A stretch of 64,000 nucleotides of DNA from Aureimonas sp. Leaf427 (GTDB lineage: Bacteria > Pseudomonadota > Alphaproteobacteria > Rhizobiales > Rhizobiaceae), in assembly GCF_001425485.1 (NCBI RefSeq), contig NZ_LMQW01000023.1, positions 62,457 through 126,456 on the forward strand, in the 5' to 3' direction. This document shows, piece after piece, positions 9,426-17,446 of the stretch. Under the pieces are notes generated by a model, which was not told the DNA's origin, searched no databases, and saw nothing but the letters and a program-made list of their open reading frames with translations. The translations under genes and the position numbers were made by a program. Every line of letters begins with the position of its first letter. Within the stretch, counting starts at the first letter, position 1.

Positions 9426-11108
9426 TCAGGGCTGGGCGGGGGCCGGCGCGCCGAAGCTGGGCGCTGGCGTCGCGCCGAAGGTCGGGGCTGGAAGCGGCGC
9501 CGGTGCGGAGGGCGCTGCCGGTGCCGGTGCCGGTGCCGGGCTGCCGAAGCTCGGCGCGGCGGGTTGGCCGAAGGAAGGCGGCGCGGGCGGCGTCGCGCCC
9601 GGAGCGGGGGCGGGGCCGCCGAAGCTCGGTGCGGGGGATGCGCCGAAGCCGGGCGCTGCCGGCTGGCCGAAGCTCGGCGCCGCCGGCTGGCCGAAGCTCG
9701 GGGCCGCGCCGAACGGGTTCTCGCCGCCAGCGCCCGGCATCGGCACGTTGAGGTGGATCGTCGAGGGATCGACGACAGCCTCCTTGGTCAGGAAATACGT
9801 CACCGACTGCGGCCAAGCGATGAGGATGACGACCAGCACGAGCTGAAGCCCGAGCCAGGGAACGGCGCCCCAATAGATGTCCGAACTCTTCACCTCGGCC
9901 GGCGCGATGCCGCGCAGGTAGAAGAGCGCGAAGCCGAAGGGCGGGTGCATGAAGCTCGTCTGCATGTTCACGCAGAGGAGCACGCCGAACCAGACGAGAT
10001 CGATGCCGAGCGACTCCGCTACGGGCGCGAGCAGCGGGATGACGATGAAGGCGATCTCGAAGAAGTCGAGGAAGAAGGCCAGGAAAAAGATGAAGATGTT
10101 GACGAAGATCAGGAATCCGAGCGCGCCGCCGGGCAGGCTGGTCAGGAGATGCTCGATCCAGTGGCCGCCGTCCATGCCCTGGAACACGAAGGAGAAGACC
10201 GTCGAGCCGATGAGGATGAAGATGACCATGGCGGTCAGGCGGGAGGTCGTCGCCATCGCCTGACGCAGGAGAGACCAGCTGAGGCGCCCGTGAAGCGCGG
10301 CGAGCAGGATGGCGCCCACCGAGCCCATGGCGCCCGCGACCGTCGGCGTGGCGACGCCGAGCAGCATGGTTCCGAGGACGAGGAAGATCAGGAAGAGCGA
10401 GGGCACCATGCTCTTGGCGACCTTCCAGAGAAGCTTGCCCCCGCTCATCGTGCGCGCTTCGGGCGGCAGAGGCGGCATCAGGTGCGGCTTCATCTTCGAG
10501 ACGGCGAAGATGAAGAGGAGGAAGAGCGCGATCTGCAGGAGCGAGGGGCCGATCGCGCCGGCATACATGTCGCCGACCGGACGACCCAGCTGGTCCGCGA
10601 TGATGATGAGCACCAGCGAGGGCGGGATGACCTGCGTGATCGTGCCGGAGGCGGCGATGACGCCCGTGGCGAGCCGCATGTTGTAGCCGTAGCGCATCAT
10701 GATCGGCAGCGAGACGACGCCCATGGCGATGACGGAGGCCGCGACCGTTCCCGTGATGGCGCCGAGCACCGCGCCGACGAGCACGACCGCATAGGCGAGA
10801 CCGCCCGGCAGCGGGCCGAAGAGCTGGCCGGAGCCCTCCAGCAGATCCTCGGCAAGGCCGCAGCGCTCCAGGATCGCGCCCATGAAGGTGAAGAACGGGA
10901 TGGCGAGCAGCAGCTCGTTCGACAGGATGCCGAAGAAGCGGGAGGGCAGGCCGTTGAGGAAGACCAGCTCGAACTGGTCGATCGCCACGCCGATGATCGC
11001 GAAGAAGATGCCGACGGCCGCCAGCGAGAAGGCGACGGGAAAGCCGATGAGGAGGAACACAATCAGGCCGCCGAACATCAGCGGCGGCATCACGCCATAT
11101 TCGAACAT
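9426..11108 (-). CDS. TRAP transporter large permease (DctM) with a proline/alanine/FG-repeat C-terminal tail
   Basis: This is the 12-helix transport subunit of a TRAP transporter, using a sodium or proton gradient. The core (about residues 1-445) has the family segments FFTFMGAILERCGLAEDLLE, GAVLGAITGTVAASVIAMG and ASGTITQVIPPSLVLI, and the C-terminal MQTSFMHPPFGFALFYLRG. Ordinary DctM proteins stop near here. This one continues for about 115 residues of Pro/Ala/Gly with eight P-[SGT]-F-G units (PSFGQPAAPSFG...), which looks disordered and cytoplasmic or periplasmic. The gene is 34 bp downstream of the small permease gene on the same strand. The frame and codon choice stay normal through the tail, so it is not a frameshift. 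Confidence 0.93.
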   Translation of the reverse strand: MFEYGVMPPLMFGGLIVFLLIGFPVAFSLAAVGIFFAIIGVAIDQFELVFLNGLPSRFFGILSNELLLAIPFFTFMGAILERCGLAEDLLEGSGQLFGPLPGGLAYAVVLVGAVLGAITGTVAASVIAMGVVSLPIMMRYGYNMRLATGVIAASGTITQVIPPSLVLIIIADQLGRPVGDMYAGAIGPSLLQIALFLLFIFAVSKMKPHLMPPLPPEARTMSGGKLLWKVAKSMVPSLFLIFLVLGTMLLGVATPTVAGAMGSVGAILLAALHGRLSWSLLRQAMATTSRLTAMVIFILIGSTVFSFVFQGMDGGHWIEHLLTSLPGGALGFLIFVNIFIFFLAFFLDFFEIAFIVIPLLAPVAESLGIDLVWFGVLLCVNMQTSFMHPPFGFALFYLRGIAPAEVKSSDIYWGAVPWLGLQLVLVVILIAWPQSVTYFLTKEAVVDPSTIHLNVPMPGAGGENPFGAAPSFGQPAAPSFGQPAAPGFGASPAPSFGGPAPAPGATPPAPPSFGQPAAPSFGSPAPAPAPAAPSAPAPLPAPTFGATPAPSFGAPAPAQP

Positions 11109-11142
11109 GCCGAGCGTTTCCGTCCCGTATCTGATCGCCGCC

Positions 11143-11727
11143 TTATTGCAGCGGCTTGTCGTACTTGGTTTCGAGCCGGATCAGCCCCTTGAGGGCCGCC
11201 ACGCGCTTGATGAGTTCGGATAGGCCCTGCAGCCAGAGAAGCGCGAAGCCGAGCGGCAGAACGAGCTTGGCCGGCCAGAGGATCAGCCCGCCCGCATTGT
11301 TCGACATCTCGCCGGAGACGAAGGAGCGCCAGAAGAAGGGCCAGGAGAGCCAGACGAAATAGCCGATGATCGGCAGCAGGAAGAGGAGGATGCCGAAGAG
11401 ATCGACCATCAGCCGACCCCTGTCGCCAAGCGAGGAATAGACGATGTCCACCCGAACATGCTCGTTCAGCTTCAGCGTATAGCTCGCGCCGAGCATCACG
11501 ATGGCGGCGAAGAGATACCACTGGATCTCGAGGAAGCTGTTGGAAAAGTTGTTGAGCACGCCGTTCGGGATCGGGTTCAGCCAGGTCGGCAGCCGGCCGA
11601 CGAGCCAGAGCACGGTCGCGTTGGCCGCGCTGATCAGAACGGCGACGAGGACGAAATAGTCGGCGAAGATCGCGATGCCCGCGTTCAAGCGGTCGATGGC
11701 GCGGCTGAGAGCGAGGAGAGGCTGCAT
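11143..11727 (-). CDS. TRAP transporter small permease (DctQ)
   Basis: This is the four-helix small membrane subunit of the TRAP transporter, 194 residues. Hydrophobic helices lie near residues 18-42, 65-85, 105-125 and 150-170. The family pattern includes FLEIQWYLFAAIVMLGASYTL and HVRVDIVY. The long polar segment between helices 1 and 2 (RLPTWLNPIPNGVLNNFSNS) fits the TakQ/mannitol-chloroaromatic subgroup. The ATG at 11727 matches the usual start; upstream in-frame sequence is not membrane-like. It precedes dctM on the same strand, and the receptor gene converges from the other side. Confidence 0.9.
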   Translation of the reverse strand: MQPLLALSRAIDRLNAGIAIFADYFVLVAVLISAANATVLWLVGRLPTWLNPIPNGVLNNFSNSFLEIQWYLFAAIVMLGASYTLKLNEHVRVDIVYSSLGDRGRLMVDLFGILLFLLPIIGYFVWLSWPFFWRSFVSGEMSNNAGGLILWPAKLVLPLGFALLWLQGLSELIKRVAALKGLIRLETKYDKPLQ

Positions 11728-12160
11728 CGGCGGGACGATCGGATCGGGATGACGGCGGCTGCGCGGATGTGCGTCCGGCACGCACGGGGTGGGCGATTCC
11801 TTAACGAGAGCGGCCTGCCTTGGAAAGCACCGACTTTCGCCGCATCCGGCCGAACCTCGTTTCGATCCCCTTATCGACCGAAATCGGAGTGAGGTGGCGA
11901 TCCGGCGGGATTGAAGACGAGGGCCGGTTCGCATCGCGATGCAGCAAAGACCGTCCGCTTCGACTGAGGGGCCGTCGCCACCGCAACGCTAATGCCGACC
12001 GGTGCGTGCACTTGCCATCTAACAGCCTGATTTCGGCGGCTGCGGTGTGTGGGTTCGGCTCGGTCGGATGGCTCGGCAACAATCCTTCGCAAGCCCGTTT
12101 CCATTCGGCTTCGTCCTGGTCTAGACCCTCCCGCATGGCAGCATGAAACGGGAGGCGAGA
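11728..12160. other. Divergent intergenic region upstream of mgtE and dctQ
   Basis: These 433 bp contain no convincing gene. On the plus strand, GGTGGCGA (11893-11900) can pair with TCGCCACC (11975-11982), closing a loop that contains the perfect palindrome GCATCGCGATGC (11931-11942). This could be a folded 5' leader of mgtE, but it matches no magnesium riboswitch that I recognise. Promoters for both flanking genes should lie here; I could not place them confidently. Confidence 0.4.
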
Positions 12161-13603
12161 ATGGCCGACGAAGAGCTCGGAACAGGTCTCGCGACACCGC
12201 AGGCGCCCATCGACGGCCACGAGCCCGAGGAACAGGAGCGCCAGGCCGTCTACGACGCCGAGGGCGAGTTCGACGCCGCTTTCCTCGCCCATATCCGGAC
12301 CGCCATCGAGGCGGGCGATGCGGAGACGCTGAAGCAGGACGTCGGCGAGCTGCACGAGTCCGAACTCGGCGATCTTCTGGCGCACCTCAACCAGGACGAT
12401 CGCCAGTCGCTCGTGCGCCTTCTCGGCGACAGCTTCGACTATGCGGCGCTCACCGAGGTCGACGAGGCGATCCGCCTCCAGATCGTCGATGCCATGCCGA
12501 ACGCGCAGATCGCCGAGGCGGTGCGCGAGCTGGATTCCGACGATGCGGTCTACATTCTCGAAGACCTCGACGAGGCCGACCGAAAGGAAATCCTCGACAG
12601 CCTGCCGTTTCGCGAGCGCGTGCGGCTACGCCGAGCCTTCGAATATCCCGACGAATCCGCCGGCCGACGGATGCAGACGGAATTCGTCGCCGTGCCCGCC
12701 TTCTGGACGGTCGGCCAGACCATCGACTACATGCGCGACGAGGAGGCTCTGCCCGATCGCTTCAGCCAGATCTTCGTCGTCGATCCGAGCTTCAAGCTCG
12801 AAGGCTCGATCGATCTCGACCGCATCCTGCGTGCCCGCCGCGTGGAGAAGGTCGAGGACGTCATGCACGAGACGCGCCATGCCATCCCGGCCGTCATGGA
12901 CCAGGAGGAGGCGGCGCAGGTCTTCGAGCAGTACAATCTCCTCTCCGCCGCCGTCGTCGACGAGAACGAGCGTCTGGTCGGCGTTCTGACGATCGACGAC
13001 GTGGTCGACGTGATCCAGGCCGAGGCGGAAGAGGACATCCGGCGCCTCGGCGGCGTCGGCGACGAGGAACTGTCCGACACGGTCATCGCCACCTCGCGCT
13101 CGCGCGTGCCCTGGCTCCTCATCAATCTCGTCACCGCCATCGCGGCGGCTTCGGTCATCGGCCTCTTCGACGCAACGATCGAGAAGGTGGTGGCGCTTGC
13201 CGTTCTGATGCCGATCGTCGCCGGCATGGGCGGCAATGCGGGCTCGCAGACCATGACGGTGACGGTGCGCGCGCTCGCGACGCGCGATCTCGACATCTAC
13301 AATGCCGGCCGCATCATCCGCCGCGAATGCGGCGTCGGCTTCATCAACGGCCTGATCTTCGCCGTGCTCATCGGGCTCGTCGCCGGATTGTGGTTTCAGC
13401 CCGATATCGGCGGCATCATCGCCTGCGCCATGATCATCAACATGATGGTGGCGGCGCTCGGCGGAATTCTCGTGCCGCTGCTTCTCGACAGGATCGGCGC
13501 CGATCCGGCGGTCGCATCGGCCGTTTTCGTCACCACGCTCACCGATATAGTGGGGTTCTTCTCGTTTCTGGGGCTTGCAACATGGTGGTTCGGCGTTCAC
13601 TGA
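12161..13603 (+). CDS. mgtE: Magnesium transporter MgtE
   Basis: MgtE is a Mg2+-gated channel of the inner membrane. The 480-residue product has an N-terminal superhelical domain (about residues 40-150, with LHESELGDLLAHLNQDDRQ), two CBS domains (about 150-285, ending GVLTIDDVVDVIQAEAEEDI) that sense Mg2+, and a C-terminal channel domain with five hydrophobic helices, including the signature MPIVAGMGGNAGSQTMTV. I place the start at ATG 12161 because of the strong GGGAGGCGAGA ribosome site. An upstream ATG at 12143 lacks one. A MerR-family gene follows 59 bp downstream behind a palindrome. Confidence 0.95.
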   Translation: MADEELGTGLATPQAPIDGHEPEEQERQAVYDAEGEFDAAFLAHIRTAIEAGDAETLKQDVGELHESELGDLLAHLNQDDRQSLVRLLGDSFDYAALTEVDEAIRLQIVDAMPNAQIAEAVRELDSDDAVYILEDLDEADRKEILDSLPFRERVRLRRAFEYPDESAGRRMQTEFVAVPAFWTVGQTIDYMRDEEALPDRFSQIFVVDPSFKLEGSIDLDRILRARRVEKVEDVMHETRHAIPAVMDQEEAAQVFEQYNLLSAAVVDENERLVGVLTIDDVVDVIQAEAEEDIRRLGGVGDEELSDTVIATSRSRVPWLLINLVTAIAAASVIGLFDATIEKVVALAVLMPIVAGMGGNAGSQTMTVTVRALATRDLDIYNAGRIIRRECGVGFINGLIFAVLIGLVAGLWFQPDIGGIIACAMIINMMVAALGGILVPLLLDRIGADPAVASAVFVTTLTDIVGFFSFLGLATWWFGVH

Positions 13604-13612
13604 AGAGGGTGT

Positions 13613-13630
13613 TGACTTTTACGTAAGTCA
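13613..13630. promoter_or_regulatory. Candidate MerR-family operator
   Basis: TGACTT-TTACGT-AAGTCA is an 18-bp inverted repeat with 6-bp arms. It begins 9 bp after the mgtE stop and ends 32 bp before the MerR gene. A TTGACT -35-like hexamer overlaps its left arm, the layout MerR-family proteins use. Autoregulation is inferred. Confidence 0.55.
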
Positions 13631-13662
13631 GCCTGCCTTAAAGGGGCGAGGCGGGAACGACG

Positions 13663-14055
13663 ATGCGCGATTATTATACCATTACGGAGCTCACACGAGA
13701 GTTCGACATTTCGACTCGCACGATCCGATTCTATGAGGACGAAGGCCTCATCGCGCCGATCCGGCGCGGGCGCACACGCCTCTTTAGAAACTCCGATCGC
13801 ACGCTTCTGAAGATGATCCTGCGCGGCAAGCGTCTCGGCTTCTCCATCGCCGAGATCCGCGAGATCATGCAGATGTACAAGACGCCGCCGGGCGAAGCGG
13901 GCCAGCTGCGCGCCATCGTCAAGCGCGTCAGCCAGAAACGCGCCGAGCTGGAGCAGAAGCGGCGCGACATCGACGATCTTCTCGCCGAGCTCGACACGGC
14001 CGAGGAGGCCTGCCTCGCGCGCATGGCCGAGCTCGGCATTCCCACGACCAGCTGA
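13663..14055 (+). CDS. MerR-family transcriptional regulator (LiuR-like)
   Basis: This 130-residue regulator has an N-terminal MerR winged helix (YTITELTREFDISTRTIRFYEDEGL, then RRGRTRLFRNSDR and LILRGKRLGF-like MILRGKRLGFSIAEIREIM). A long dimerisation helix follows (about 80-115, rich in K/R/E). Only one Cys lies near the C-terminus and there is no metal-binding loop, so it is not a metal sensor of the CueR/MerR kind. The RGKRLGFS helix resembles LiuR regulators of branched-chain amino acid and acyl-CoA catabolism, but no such genes are adjacent. Its probable operator lies directly upstream, so it may control itself and act on distant genes. Confidence 0.88.
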   Translation: MRDYYTITELTREFDISTRTIRFYEDEGLIAPIRRGRTRLFRNSDRTLLKMILRGKRLGFSIAEIREIMQMYKTPPGEAGQLRAIVKRVSQKRAELEQKRRDIDDLLAELDTAEEACLARMAELGIPTTS

Positions 14056-14086
14056 AATCCGCCCGTCCGAGCGCCGAGCGTTTGGA

Positions 14087-14560
14087 TCAGAAGCCGAGTT
14101 CGGTCAGGCCGGGATGCTCGTCCGGCCGGCGACCCAAGGGCCAGTGGAACGCGCGCTCGGCCTCCGCGATCGGAGCGTCGTTGATGCTGGCGATCCGCCG
14201 GGACATCAGTCCGTTGGGTGCGAACTCCCAGTTCTCGTTTCCGTAGGACCGGAACCAGTTGCCGCTGTCATCGTGCCATTCGTAGGCGAAGCGAACGGCG
14301 ATGCGATTGCCATGGAAGGCCCAAAGCTCCTTGATCAGCCGGTAGTCCAGCTCGCGCTGCCACTTGCGCGTCAGGAAGGCCGCGATGGCGGCGCGCCCCT
14401 GCAGAAATTCCGACCGGTTCCGCCAGGGACAATCCGGCGTATAGGCGAGCGCCACGCGCTCGGGGCTTCGCCCGTTCCAGGCGTCTTCCGCCATCCGCAC
14501 CTTTCGGGCGGCGTCCTCGGCGGTGGCGAAGGGCGGCAGCGGCGGTCGTTCGGCTTCCAT
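14087..14560 (-). CDS. NTF2-like protein, DUF1348 family
   Basis: This 157-residue protein has the SnoaL/NTF2-like cone fold predicted from the DUF1348 pattern: [58 protein letters not shown] and [27 protein letters not shown]. Members are widespread, but their substrate is unknown. It is cytosolic, with no signal or membrane segment. It is on the same strand as the upstream DUF1624 gene, 101 bp away. Confidence 0.85.
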   Translation of the reverse strand: MEAERPPLPPFATAEDAARKVRMAEDAWNGRSPERVALAYTPDCPWRNRSEFLQGRAAIAAFLTRKWQRELDYRLIKELWAFHGNRIAVRFAYEWHDDSGNWFRSYGNENWEFAPNGLMSRRIASINDAPIAEAERAFHWPLGRRPDEHPGLTELGF

Positions 14561-14661
14561 GGTCTCGTCCCTTGCTGATCACTTACTCTACCCCGGCAAC
14601 GGTGCGACGCGGCGAGCCTCGTTTCATTCACATGTCTGCGACGTCCGTGAGACCGCAGCGG

Positions 14662-15627
14662 TCACGGTCGCGTCTGGCACATCTGGACCACGGACTGGAT
14701 CTTCTCGTCCTCCTCGGGCGACGCGTTACCGGCGAAGGCGAGGTCCAAGAGGCCGACCGCATCGAGTTCGGACACGGTGCAGGCGGCGAAGGGCGCGCAT
14801 CGGGCCGGGCTCTCCTCGCCGAAATAGAGGCTTCTCTTGCAGTCGGATTCCAGGATCACCGCGCGGTCGGGCGGCACGAAATGCGTCGCCAGCATGACGA
14901 GCCCGAAGAGGAGCGGCTGGTGGAGGAGGTAGAAGACGAGCGAGTGCCGGCCGAGAAAGGCGAGGGGCCGTGCGCGCGCGAAGCCCGGATTGGCCGCCCG
15001 GAGCCGATCGAAGGCGCCGGTGCGAAGGCCGAGTTGCGCCAGGGCCATCCCCGCAAGAACGGCGCCGAACCAGGGAAAGACCGGCACGAAGTCGTTCGTC
15101 ACCGGAATTTTGGCGGCAAAGCCGATCCAGGCGAGCGCTGCCGGCTCCGTCCAGGTCGTCGAGACCGCGAAGGGCAGGGCGACGACGAGCGCCGCGAGGA
15201 GGGCGGTCGCGAACCAGGGCAGGCGGAGGGCGGCGAGCCCGAGAAGGCTTGCGAGCGCGATGTGATGCAGGATGCCGAAGAAGACGTAGCTCTCCGGCGT
15301 GGCGAAGTAGGTGACGACGGTGATGGCGAGCGCACCCGCCGCGACCTGCCCGAGCCGCAGGAGGAACGGGCGCCAGCGGATGCCGCGCGAATGGGCGAGG
15401 ACGAGACCGATGCCGACGAGGACGAGGAAGCTCGATGCGATGCAGCGGGCGAAGATCTTCCATCCGCCCGTCGTCGCGAGTCCGCGCTCGACATAGCCGA
15501 AATTGTCGAGATCCCAGGTGAAGTGGTAGAGCGCCATGGCCAGCAAGGCGAGGCCGCGCGCCACATCCAGAGCCTCGATACGTCCGCCGGCTCGCGCGGC
15601 GCGTGAAGGGGTCGTCGTATCGCTCAA
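14662..15627 (-). CDS. DUF1624 membrane protein (heparan-alpha-glucosaminide acetyltransferase-like)
   Basis: This polytopic membrane protein of about 321 residues has the N-terminal family signature RIEALDVARGLALLAMALYHFTWDLDNFGY and about eight to nine hydrophobic helices, among them FGILHHIALASLLGLAAL and FLGRHSLVFYLLHQPLLFGLVML. The family is related to acyltransferase-3-type and heparan N-acetyltransferase proteins. A role in transferring an acyl group to a periplasmic molecule is plausible but unproven. The soluble tail has several Cys. The start is uncertain: TTG 15627 has a GAGG box 7 nt upstream, and ATG 15738 is also in frame but gives a non-family N-terminus. Confidence 0.8.
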   Translation of the reverse strand: MSDTTTPSRAARAGGRIEALDVARGLALLAMALYHFTWDLDNFGYVERGLATTGGWKIFARCIASSFLVLVGIGLVLAHSRGIRWRPFLLRLGQVAAGALAITVVTYFATPESYVFFGILHHIALASLLGLAALRLPWFATALLAALVVALPFAVSTTWTEPAALAWIGFAAKIPVTNDFVPVFPWFGAVLAGMALAQLGLRTGAFDRLRAANPGFARARPLAFLGRHSLVFYLLHQPLLFGLVMLATHFVPPDRAVILESDCKRSLYFGEESPARCAPFAACTVSELDAVGLLDLAFAGNASPEEDEKIQSVVQMCQTRP

Positions 15628-15752
15628 GCGCCATCCTCGATTGCCGGCGGGCCGGAACCTCGACGGGTCCGGCCTCGTATTGCACCCGTGCCAGCACGGG
15701 CGGCGCACCGCTGCCCCGGCGCGACCATCCCATCGCATGCAAAGGACCGCGT

Positions 15753-16583
15753 ATGAAGATCATCGAGGCGAACGGCGCCCGGATTCCCGCGATCGGCTTC
15801 GGCACCTACACCCTGAAGGGCGAGGCGGCGACCGATATGGTGGCGAAGGCCATCGAAGCCGGCTACCGCCACATCGACACGGCGCGCATGTACGAGAACG
15901 AGGCGGAGGTTGGCGCGGGCATCCGGGCTGCGGGGCTGCCCCGCGACGAGCTCTTCGTGACGACGAAGATCTGGCGCGACGATCTGGCTGCGGACCGCTT
16001 CGCCGAATCCGCCGATCGCGCGATCGAAGCCCTCGGTATCGGCCCGGTCGATCTCCTGCTGATCCACTGGCCGAATGCGGATATCCCGCTGGAGGAGACG
16101 ATCGAGGCCCTGAACGCTGCGAAGGCGAGGGGGCTGACGCGCCATATCGGCGTCGCCAACTTCCCAAGTCCGCTTCTCGACGAGGCGGCGGCGCTCTCGC
16201 CGTCGCCCCTCGTCTGCAATCAGGTGGAGTACCATCCCTTTCTCGCGCAGGAAGCGGTCCTCGGGGCTTGCGAGCGGCACGGCATGGCCCTCGTCGCCTA
16301 TTCTCCGCTCGGCCAGGGCGGCGACATCCTGGAGCATCCGCTGATCGTCGGCATCGCGTCCAAGCATGGCAAAACGCCCTCGCAGGTGATTCTCAACTGG
16401 GAGGTCTCCCAGGACCGCGTCGCCGCCATTCCGCGCACGAAGAACCCCGACCGTCTGGCGATCAATCTCGACGTCTTCGGCTTCGAACTCGACGCCGAGG
16501 AGAAGCGCAGCCTCGACGAGTTGAGCCGCCAACGGCGACGCCTCATCGATCCGCAGTTCGCGCCGGTCTGGGACCGGGTCTGA
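15753..16583 (+). CDS. Aldo/keto reductase
   Basis: This NADPH-dependent reductase of aldehydes and ketones has 276 residues forming a TIM barrel. The catalytic tetrad is complete: D42 and Y47 in HIDTARMYENE, K72 in TTKIW, H105 in LLIHWPN. The C-terminal NADP-binding segment IPRTKNPDRLAINLDVF is also present. It resembles the DkgA/DkgB (2,5-diketogluconate or methylglyoxal reductase) subgroup, but the substrate cannot be fixed from sequence. It is divergent from the DUF1624 gene and ends in a strong hairpin. Confidence 0.95.
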   Translation: MKIIEANGARIPAIGFGTYTLKGEAATDMVAKAIEAGYRHIDTARMYENEAEVGAGIRAAGLPRDELFVTTKIWRDDLAADRFAESADRAIEALGIGPVDLLLIHWPNADIPLEETIEALNAAKARGLTRHIGVANFPSPLLDEAAALSPSPLVCNQVEYHPFLAQEAVLGACERHGMALVAYSPLGQGGDILEHPLIVGIASKHGKTPSQVILNWEVSQDRVAAIPRTKNPDRLAINLDVFGFELDAEEKRSLDELSRQRRRLIDPQFAPVWDRV

Positions 16584-16615
16584 TCCGGCCGTCGACTTGA
16601 CCGCACCGGCGGTCT

Positions 16616-16652
16616 AAGGGCTCGGGCTCCCCCTGTCGGAGCCCGAGCCCTT
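16616..16652 (+). terminator. Terminator hairpin overlapping the next gene's start
   Basis: A perfect 15-bp stem (AAGGGCTCGGGCTCC / GGAGCCCGAGCCCTT) with a 7-nt loop is followed by GTTCTT. It ends the aldo/keto reductase gene. Its right arm contains the GGAG and the first bases of the TTG start of the following gene. Confidence 0.8.
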
Positions 16653-17445
16653 GTTCTTCGTCCTCTCCAAGATCGGCTGGTTTCTGCTCCAGCCCCTGGC
16701 CCTCGTCTTCGTGCTGGCCGTGACCGGCCTCGTCGCCATGCTCCTGCGCTGGCGGCGTCTCGGAGCCGGTCTCCTCGCCTTCTCGCTTGCGATCTTCGGC
16801 ATCGCGGCGTTCAGCCCGGCCGGTCTCCTGATGACGGCCGTGCTCGAGGATCGCTTTCCCGTCCCACCCCTGCCGGACAATATTGCCGGGATCGTCGTTC
16901 TCGGCGGCGCACTCGACACGCGCGTCGCCCGCTTTCGCGGCGGCTACGAACTGAACGAGGCGGCGGACCGCATGACGGCAGGCGTCGCCCTGTCCCGGCG
17001 CTATCCGAACGCCAAGCTGGTCTTCACCGGCGGGGTCGCGGCCGTCTTCGAGGACGACGCTTCGGAGAGCCAGTCGGCGGCGGCCTTCTTCGCGGACATG
17101 GGCGTTCCAGCCGAACGGGTCATGTTCGAGGGGCGGGCGCGCAACACGGTGGAGAACGCGGTCTTCACGAAGGCGCTGGTGGAGCCGAAGCCCGGCGAGG
17201 TCTGGCTGCTCGTGACCTCGGCCTATCACATGCCCCGCTCGGTCGGCTGCTTCCGGCGGGCGGGATTCGAGGTGCTGCCCTATCCTGTCGACCATCGAAC
17301 GCCGTCCGGTCCCGCCAACTGGCGTCCCTCGTCGGATACGACGCGCAACGTCGAGAAGGTCCATTACGCGATCCGCGAGTATCTCGGCCTTGCCGCCTAT
17401 TGGGCGAGCGGCAAGACGGACGCGCTGCTGCCCGGTCCTCGTTGA
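16651..17445 (+). CDS. YdcF/ElyC family membrane protein (DUF218)
   Basis: This 264-residue envelope protein has two N-terminal membrane helices (about 7-30 and 37-62) and a periplasmic DUF218 domain: IAGIVVLGGALDTRVARFRGGYELNEAADRM, KLVFTGGVA, ESQSAAAFFADMGVP and WLLVTSAYHMPRSVGCFRRAGF. In enterobacteria ElyC (YcbC) acts in peptidoglycan and undecaprenyl-carrier homeostasis, so an envelope role is likely. The TTG start at 16651 lies in the right arm of a strong hairpin, with a GGAG 9 nt upstream; the next plausible starts would remove helix 1. The stop lies 1 nt from that of the convergent DUF599 gene. Confidence 0.85.
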   Translation: MFFVLSKIGWFLLQPLALVFVLAVTGLVAMLLRWRRLGAGLLAFSLAIFGIAAFSPAGLLMTAVLEDRFPVPPLPDNIAGIVVLGGALDTRVARFRGGYELNEAADRMTAGVALSRRYPNAKLVFTGGVAAVFEDDASESQSAAAFFADMGVPAERVMFEGRARNTVENAVFTKALVEPKPGEVWLLVTSAYHMPRSVGCFRRAGFEVLPYPVDHRTPSGPANWRPSSDTTRNVEKVHYAIREYLGLAAYWASGKTDALLPGPR

Positions 17446-17446
17446 C

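Noticed and set aside
9564-11192. A 542-codon plus-strand frame antisense to dctM, extremely rich in Asp, Glu and Arg
   Set aside because: Composition is a by-product of antisense reading of hydrophobic codons; the DctM protein on the other strand is unmistakable.
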